A DNA stretch of 64,000 nt from Typha latifolia (lineage: Eukaryota > Streptophyta > Magnoliopsida > Poales > Typhaceae). The notes beneath the pieces are model-generated. The model was not told the DNA's origin and searched no databases. It saw only the letters and a program-made list of their open reading frames with translations. The stretch lies in contig CM034111.1 of NCBI GenBank assembly GCA_019914945.1, positions 7,068,001-7,132,000 on the forward strand, read 5' to 3'. Both the position numbers and the translations under genes were made by a program. Positions 61,201 to 64,000 of this stretch are shown here, piece by piece (the stretch's first letter is position 1; each line of letters begins with the position of its first letter).

Positions 61201-63011
61201 TACATGTACCCATGTAATATGTCATTGATATCCGCATCAAACATTCATGGAAAGGATCATATTACCTAAATCTGGAAAGCCTCTTGAATTTGCAATGGGC
61301 CCTCTTACTCTTTTATCAGAATAATACACCACCTCATCATCTGATGAAAAATAAGGAAACTCTAACTAAGTTATAATCAAACATTCACATAGTAAGTGCA
61401 GACTAGAACAAAAAGACCAATTAGTATTGAGGAATTAATTGGAATGATCGACATTTTAAAAGAGGAAAGCCCATTAAGGACCTGTTCTTGAGCGTTTAGT
61501 TCTGGAGTTGGACTTTGCGAGTTCAACATAGAGAGAAGATTCCTTTTCAAGGTCAAAGATCATACCCTGCAAAAAGATATAAAGCTAAGAATGGCAGGAA
61601 AGAAAGTCTGCATAGTTATAAAATGCATACAAATTGAAGTGCCTCAAAGTTGCGTAACATGTTACTCGATGAATAATTGAATATCATAATCACATTGGAT
61701 AATATAGGCTCTCTCAGCAAGGAACAAAAAAGAAGTTTAAGGACATTACAGTCCTCCAAAAATATTTGATGTGTTCCGATCACCAATTCAACAACATAAA
61801 ATCTTAGATGCAACATTTTATATGCTTAAATTTCTTCCAGAGTAAAATACTCAAACTAATATATGCTTATGATTTTACTGTAAGTATCGAAAACCATCAT
61901 TATTTTCTTTCTTTTTTCCTTTTAGATTACATGTGCACAGCAGGTTCACCATAGCAGTATACGGAAGGGAGATATATTTGTGCATATTATAGATTATTCC
62001 CTGTGAAAATTGTCATTCAGATTTCAACCACTCGTCCATTTTGTTCCCAATAGCTCCAATGTCCAGCTTATGTAATATAGCACAGGAAACAAAAGCAAGT
62101 AGCAAAAATGGCTTAATATTGGAAGAAAAGATAACACCAAAGGGACAATAAAGAGTCTTCCTTCCCGAAGAGAAGGCATTGCAATGTACAATAAGAAGTG
62201 TTGACAAGGTTAGGGGTCTTTAAAGAGGACTATTCATAACAGGTAAGACAAGTCCCGACAAATTTATTGCAGTTGTCACAAATTTCCACCATAAATCATC
62301 CAAAAAAGTATTAGTTAGGCTACTTCAAAAGCAGACTCTTCATTTTGAACCATGCTGCAAATGGGTACTTATTGTTAAGTCCCTATATAAATTATTCTTC
62401 GCGATTGCTATCAAACCCAAATTATAAGTGATAACAACAGTATAATTATGAGCACAATTAATGCGGTAGATAAATGATGAAGAAGATAATAAGCAGGTCC
62501 ATTCTCTTGTTTGCAGAAAAGAAGTATTAAATTTCTGATAAGCAATAATACATGTGAAAGATTAGTTAAGTCTTCATTGGAATCACACGTTTGACTTTCC
62601 TTTCACTTCATAGTGACTGACATTAGATTAAATATGCAAAATGTGATATTGTGATTCTAATTCAGCTGCACAGCGGATCAAATTTTATTTAGAGTTAATT
62701 ACTCCATCAGTATGGTAAGAACAGTAGTCTAAGAATAGCAGTATAATAAACAGGTTCCTGTAAAAGAGGTCCCACTTTTCTCCTCCTCGTCCTAATTTAA
62801 AGAAAGAGTGGCAATAAATTTGGAAAAGAAAGAGTTCAAGCATCAACTCAATTTATAAAATACAACTGGATAAACAAACAATAGCAAGTAATGCTCCTGC
62901 ACATCATATCCTTATTCCCATTAGAATAATTGTATGCTAGCTACATACATTTAGAGTATGCATTGCAGCTATTGCAGATTGTTGATCAGAGAATACAGCA
63001 AAAGCATATGC
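35756..63011 (-). CDS. Plant two-RRM RNA-binding protein (NSR / AT3G21215-like), 3' nine exons
   Basis: Nine minus-strand coding exons join in one frame without a stop: 62949-63011, 61482-61566, 61266-61340, 56946-57021, 56724-56775, 37287-37393, 37137-37206, 35941-36023 and 35756-35804. They total 660 bp, 219 residues plus TGA. Every junction has GT and AG, and every phase matches. The first exons encode the end of RRM1 ([20 protein letters not shown], then [15 protein letters not shown]). A linker follows with [21 protein letters not shown]2 then has [20 protein letters not shown] (RNP2), IPVAFVDFQ (RNP1) and ends [15 protein letters not shown]. This matches the plant family that includes nuclear speckle RNA-binding proteins and AT3G21215, often named 'cell wall integrity protein scw1'. 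The start and first half of RRM1 lie beyond 64000. Assignment is by motif; the exact orthologue is not fixed. Confidence 0.93.
35805..35940 (-). other. U12-type (minor spliceosome) intron
   Basis: The 136-bp intron starts GTATCCTTTG, the minor-spliceosome 5' splice site consensus. The branch-site motif TTTCTTAAC (consensus TTCCTTAAC) lies 14 nt before the 3' splice site CCCTAG. There is no long polypyrimidine tract next to the acceptor. It is a GT-AG U12 intron. It splits the codon for the Glu in RLEYAKSR. Confidence 0.92.
35941..36023 (-). CDS. RRM gene exon h (RRM2 second helix and last strand)
   Basis: 83 bp. Acceptor TTATAG, followed by a U12-type donor GTATCCTTT. Encodes [20 protein letters not shown] and GEGMRLE. 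Confidence 0.93.
36024..37136 (-). other. Intron g-h of the RRM gene (1.1 kb)
   Basis: AT-rich. It contains a 45-codon minus-strand open stretch ending at 36355 ([19 protein letters not shown]...). This is not in frame with the flanking exons and has no recognised domain. Confidence 0.7.
37137..37206 (-). CDS. RRM gene exon g (RRM2 RNP1)
   Basis: 70 bp. Acceptor CCTAG, donor GTAGTC. Encodes [19 protein letters not shown] and VDFQ, including the RNP1 strand. Intron f-g is only 80 bp. Confidence 0.94.
37287..37393 (-). CDS. RRM gene exon f (start of RRM2)
   Basis: 107 bp. Acceptor TTTACAG, donor GTCTCT. Encodes [20 protein letters not shown] and [15 protein letters not shown], the first strand (RNP2) and first helix of RRM2. 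It is separated from exon e by a 19.3-kb intron. Confidence 0.93.
37394..44478 (-). other. 3' part of the 19.3-kb intron of the RRM gene
   Basis: AT-rich intronic DNA. It contains a (TA)n run near 38825-38856; a 40-bp direct repeat of AAACTAGACATGTGC (38537 and 38577) beside a block rich in CCCGACCCAACCCG (38640-39000), which looks like the end of a non-autonomous hAT-type element; a near-palindrome at 42197-42232; and an inverted repeat around GTTCCACTCTAAGG at 42840-42910. No host exon could be supported here. One strong isolated donor is noted near 41140. Confidence 0.6.
42197..42232. repeat. Near-palindrome GGCTCGAGCTCAGC...
   Basis: The 36-bp sequence from GGCTCGAGCTCAGCTCAA to GAGCTGAGCTGAGCC is almost its own complement. 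The wider ends TAGGCTC and GAGCCTA also pair. Such GAGCTC-rich hairpins are common near the ends of plant non-autonomous hAT elements; that origin is inference. Confidence 0.7.
44484..45394 (-). repeat. 3' LTR of the 44484-56511 element
   Basis: 911 bp. It begins (minus strand) TGATACGATTCGGAC and ends GTATCA. It contains the palindrome-rich GCGTTCGAACGC block at 45090-45290, which is longer than in the 5' LTR. Confidence 0.92.
45090..45290. repeat. Array of GCGTTCGAACGC-type palindromes in the LTR
   Basis: TTCGAACGC or its variants occur at least seven times in 200 bp, several as full palindromes GCGTTCGAACGC. They are interleaved with a longer unit TTTTACGTTCTCTGTATGTGCGAAC that recurs as TTTTGCACTCTTTGGATGTGCG. 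The 5' LTR holds a shorter version at 56300-56405. Confidence 0.85.
45395..45812 (-). pseudogene. Gypsy RNase H end fused to pol tail (integrase missing)
   Basis: The minus strand continues from 52658: [17 protein letters not shown], then the [27 protein letters not shown] block of RNase H with frame breaks. It goes directly to a tail ([12 protein letters not shown] and a LQDKV-like block) and the LTR. No H2C2 finger or DDE core lies between, so about 1.3 kb of integrase has been deleted. Confidence 0.8.
46219..46252. repeat. (CT)n microsatellite in the solo LTR
   Basis: A pure CT run followed by GTGCGCGCGCG. Equivalent to the GA runs of the inverted copies. Confidence 0.9.
47084..49876 (-). 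pseudogene. hAT transposase (BED finger, DUF659, hATC), frameshifted
   Basis: The minus-strand start is best placed at ATG 49876 ([18 protein letters not shown]), not 49854, because only that frame gives the BED-finger lead-in KRRVKCN. The frame then shifts twice; HRLKEHLG of the finger is read in another frame. The long open part (48421-49854) holds DUF659: [13 protein letters not shown] with the first catalytic Asp, [16 protein letters not shown] with the second, and [15 protein letters not shown]. Further frames show [29 protein letters not shown] and [10 protein letters not shown] with an intron-like GTGAGT. The hATC dimerisation block [20 protein letters not shown] is at 47593-47802. An acidic tail follows to about 47084. 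It encodes no complete protein. Confidence 0.88.
50276..50370. repeat. GAGAAAGAAAG low-complexity tract in hAT
   Basis: Repeats of AGAGAGAAAGAAAGAAA upstream of the transposase start, between the first exon and the subterminal repeats. Confidence 0.85.
50400..50575. promoter_or_regulatory. Subterminal GATCGG/CGGATCC repeat block of hAT (5' side)
   Basis: GATCGG, CCGATC, GGTCGGATCC and TTTCGGCCGATCC motifs are packed in 175 bp next to the right inverted repeat. A smaller set lies at 46805-46890 next to the left one. In hAT elements such motifs are transposase binding sites; the promoter must lie in the same stretch. Confidence 0.65.
52658..54218 (-). pseudogene. Gypsy protease remnant, RT and RNase H of the 44484-56511 element
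   Basis: The minus strand shows RILIDT followed at once by [10 protein letters not shown] (54009-54218). The stretch that should contain the rest of the protease active site is deleted. RT follows: [20 protein letters not shown] (53461-53550), [16 protein letters not shown] and [12 protein letters not shown] (53230-53400), [12 protein letters not shown] (52648-53187), then [18 protein letters not shown] and the RNase H start [20 protein letters not shown]. Stops at 53458-53460 and 53188-53190 separate the frames. It continues across the solo LTR at 45812. Confidence 0.88.
54243..55693 (-). pseudogene. gag of the 44484-56511 gypsy element
   Basis: Minus-strand frames in order: an acidic N-terminus ([17 protein letters not shown], 55469-55650); the gag core [20 protein letters not shown] with [12 protein letters not shown] (54917-55090); [13 protein letters not shown] and [20 protein letters not shown] (54590-54862); and a knuckle-like [14 protein letters not shown] (54330-54372). 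Stops and frame changes separate the four. This is the classic plant Ty3/gypsy gag with a CX2CX7HX-type finger. Confidence 0.87.
55681..55695 (-). other. Primer binding site of the 44484-56511 element
   Basis: Directly after the LTR end GTATCA the minus strand reads AGTTGGTTTCAGAGT. This is a near match to the TTGGTATCAGAGC initiator-Met site. Confidence 0.75.
55696..56511 (-). repeat. 5' LTR of the 44484-56511 element
   Basis: 816 bp, with the same termini as the 3' LTR. The two are clearly diverged by many substitutions. The length difference lies mainly in the shorter TTCGAACGC block at 56300-56405. Confidence 0.92.
56724..56775 (-). CDS. RRM gene exon e (linker)
   Basis: 52 bp. Acceptor TTGCAG, donor GTGAGT (strong). 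Encodes [17 protein letters not shown]. Confidence 0.92.
56946..57021 (-). CDS. RRM gene exon d (linker)
   Basis: 76 bp. Acceptor TAACAG, donor GTTATG. Encodes [16 protein letters not shown] and SLHGYPSAQ, the conserved glycine/methionine linker of the family. Confidence 0.92.
57262..57662 (-). repeat. 3' LTR of the 57262-61239 element
   Basis: 401 bp. It contains a short tandem repeat of GGGTTTCACACCTCTCCATTCTTAACTAG (57339-57390). TATA-like CCTATATATATACG near 57473. Confidence 0.88.
59275..60735 (+). repeat. LTR-like segment nested in the 57262-61239 element
   Basis: It starts TGTTATGCCCAAATTATT and has a TATA box TCTATAAATAGAGG near 59851, as in a pol II LTR promoter. It ends near GTCCTCGTGGGATCGATATC and TGCACTTGCGAGTG (60645-60710), a string common at plant retrotransposon LTR ends. 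No target duplication was found, so the borders are approximate. Confidence 0.45.
60870..61239 (-). repeat. 5' LTR of the 57262-61239 element
   Basis: 370 bp. TATA-like CCTATATATAGACC near 61051. Its outer edge is 26 bp from exon 61266-61340 of the RRM gene. Confidence 0.88.
61266..61340 (-). CDS. RRM gene exon c (linker)
   Basis: 75 bp. Acceptor CATCAG, donor GTAATA. Encodes [15 protein letters not shown] and NSRGFPDL. The 5' splice site is 21 bp from the edge of the LTR element 57262-61239 with its target duplication. Confidence 0.9.
61482..61566 (-). CDS. RRM gene exon b (end of RRM1)
   Basis: 85 bp. Acceptor GCAG, donor GTCCTT (weak). Encodes [20 protein letters not shown] and a basic tail ending SRTKRSR, the last strand of RRM1. 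Confidence 0.93.
62949..63011 (-). CDS. RRM gene exon a (RRM1, RNP1 and helix 2)
   Basis: 21 codons, phase 0 at both ends. Acceptor TTGCAG, donor GTATGT. Encodes AYAFAVF (RNP1 strand) and [14 protein letters not shown] (second helix). Confidence 0.93.
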
Positions 63012-64000
63012 CTGCAACAATGAAAGATAATATTAGTAGCCAGATCAAAACTAAAACTCCAAATATTATATGCCATACATCCTAGCCAAATAAAAGCTGA
63101 TTAGGAATACAACATAGAAGAGACTTCAGGCCTATTTTTCTGAAGTTGCAATTTTCTAATATCATAAAATTTTCTTCCTGTGATATTCTCTGATGAATTG
63201 GTGACAAGGTTCTGAAAGGCAGCCGCTAGTTGTGAGCGGTCACCCCACTGTATAGCACCTAGGCAAAAAATAGATGCCGATGAAATAGCATTTTTTATAT
63301 ATAAAAATTAAAAATAATTATATGTAATATACACTAATCATCTAGAAATGGAAAAAATGCTACACCCTCACATGCCACATAACCCAAAATGATGAGACAC
63401 ATATCACACACTCAAATGTTGTTTCACTCAAAGTTAAGAGTTAAAACCCAAAATGATAGGACTTCAAGTTTTCTTCTCTACTAACATTTCTTCTCCACTG
63501 CCGACATTATTTCTTTCCCACAATTTTTGAATTTTGACTTTCCCCCCAAAACCAACCAAAAAGCCCCACCCTCGCGTGACCATCAACCCAAACCTAAATC
63601 CCATCTAAACCAAATCCAAACTAAATCAACCTTCTCCACCTAAACCGCACCCAATAATGTTCAACTAGACCGACCCAACCTATTAAACCCTTAGCCCCCA
63701 TTTACTTCAAGAATAAATATCTTCTTATTCTACAATACTACTCCTCTAAAATACAGATATTATTCATCAAAATTATATCATATACCATATATTAACTCAA
63801 TTACTAATTTACCCTTAACATTTATCTCATCAACCTACTTTATATCAAAACAAAAGATATTTATGGTAACTTCACAAAAAATAAAAAAAAATTCCATCTT
63901 TTTCTTCACTTTATATCACATCAAATATAATTATTACACTTTTTGATGCAAAATGTGGTGGATAGAAGGAGATGAAAAAGGAAACAATGGAAGAAACAAA
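63012..64000 (-). other. RRM gene intron continuing past the window edge
   Basis: No exon for the first half of RRM1 is seen, so the intron runs beyond 64000. It holds a short MITE-like piece at 63205-63285 (AGCCGCTAGTTGTGAGCGG and CACCTAGGC), and a Pro/Asn-rich C-rich stretch at 63540-63700 resembling the complement of 58320-58690. Confidence 0.55.

Larger units (their letters stand above)
57262..61239 (-). mobile_element. Complete non-autonomous LTR element with TSD AACAT in an RRM gene intron
   Basis: LTRs at 57262-57662 (3') and 60870-61239 (5') are similar along their length (TGATRTAAAAC...TAGGGTTTCACACCCAAAACTCA...ATTGATRTYYGCA). The target duplication AACAT is exact at 57257-57261 and 61240-61244. 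On the minus strand a primer site TTGATATCAGAGCAATG follows the 5' LTR and GGGGGGAA precedes the 3' LTR. The 3.2-kb interior has no gag or pol block; it contains GAATTTCAAAATTC-like low complexity (58740-58870) and a TATA-bearing LTR-like piece (59275-60735). It is a non-autonomous, LARD-like element. Confidence 0.92.

Overview
This is nuclear DNA from a flowering plant. The species cannot be fixed from the sequence, and nothing seen settles monocot versus dicot. There are no bacterial operons, ribosome binding sites or long uninterrupted host genes. The window is a repeat-rich chromosomal region made mostly of Ty3/gypsy LTR retrotransposons, many nested in each other, plus one real host gene spread over the right half.

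Positions 1-33,700 are almost entirely LTR-retrotransposon debris. A Tekay/Del-like Ty3/gypsy family with very long LTRs (about 3 kb when complete) appears in both orientations: 6-4135 (-), 8371-8885 (+), 13672-16761 (-), 16765-19272 (+) and 45818-52652 (+). The copy at 16765-24057 keeps a 5' LTR, a primer binding site and a long gag-pol carrying a frameshift and three stops. It has no 3' LTR and abuts another gypsy element on the opposite strand. A complete 2.2-kb non-autonomous LTR element (4711-6916, target duplication CATCT) sits inside the reverse transcriptase of an older gypsy copy. Many further gag, protease, RT, integrase and LTR fragments follow up to about 33 kb.

Positions 35,456-64,000 hold the minus-strand 3' part of a host gene for a plant RNA-binding protein with two RRM domains. 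Nine coding exons can be joined in one frame (660 bp, 219 residues plus stop), from 63011 down to the stop codon at 35756-35758. The 5' exons lie beyond the right edge. The last intron (35805-35940) has all the marks of a minor-spliceosome (U12-type) intron.

Two introns have been swollen by transposons. The intron 57022-61265 carries a complete 4.0-kb LTR element (57262-61239, target duplication AACAT) only 21 bp from a 5' splice site. The 19.3-kb intron 37394-56723 carries a four-level nest: host intron, then a Ty3/gypsy element (44484-56511, target duplication TACAA), then a solo Tekay-like LTR (45818-52652, target duplication GGTTT), then a hAT DNA transposon (46794-50579, 8-bp target duplication ATTCTAAT). 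All three target duplications are readable, so the order of insertion is certain. No transposon here looks able to move by its own proteins: gag, pol and transposase frames are all broken.
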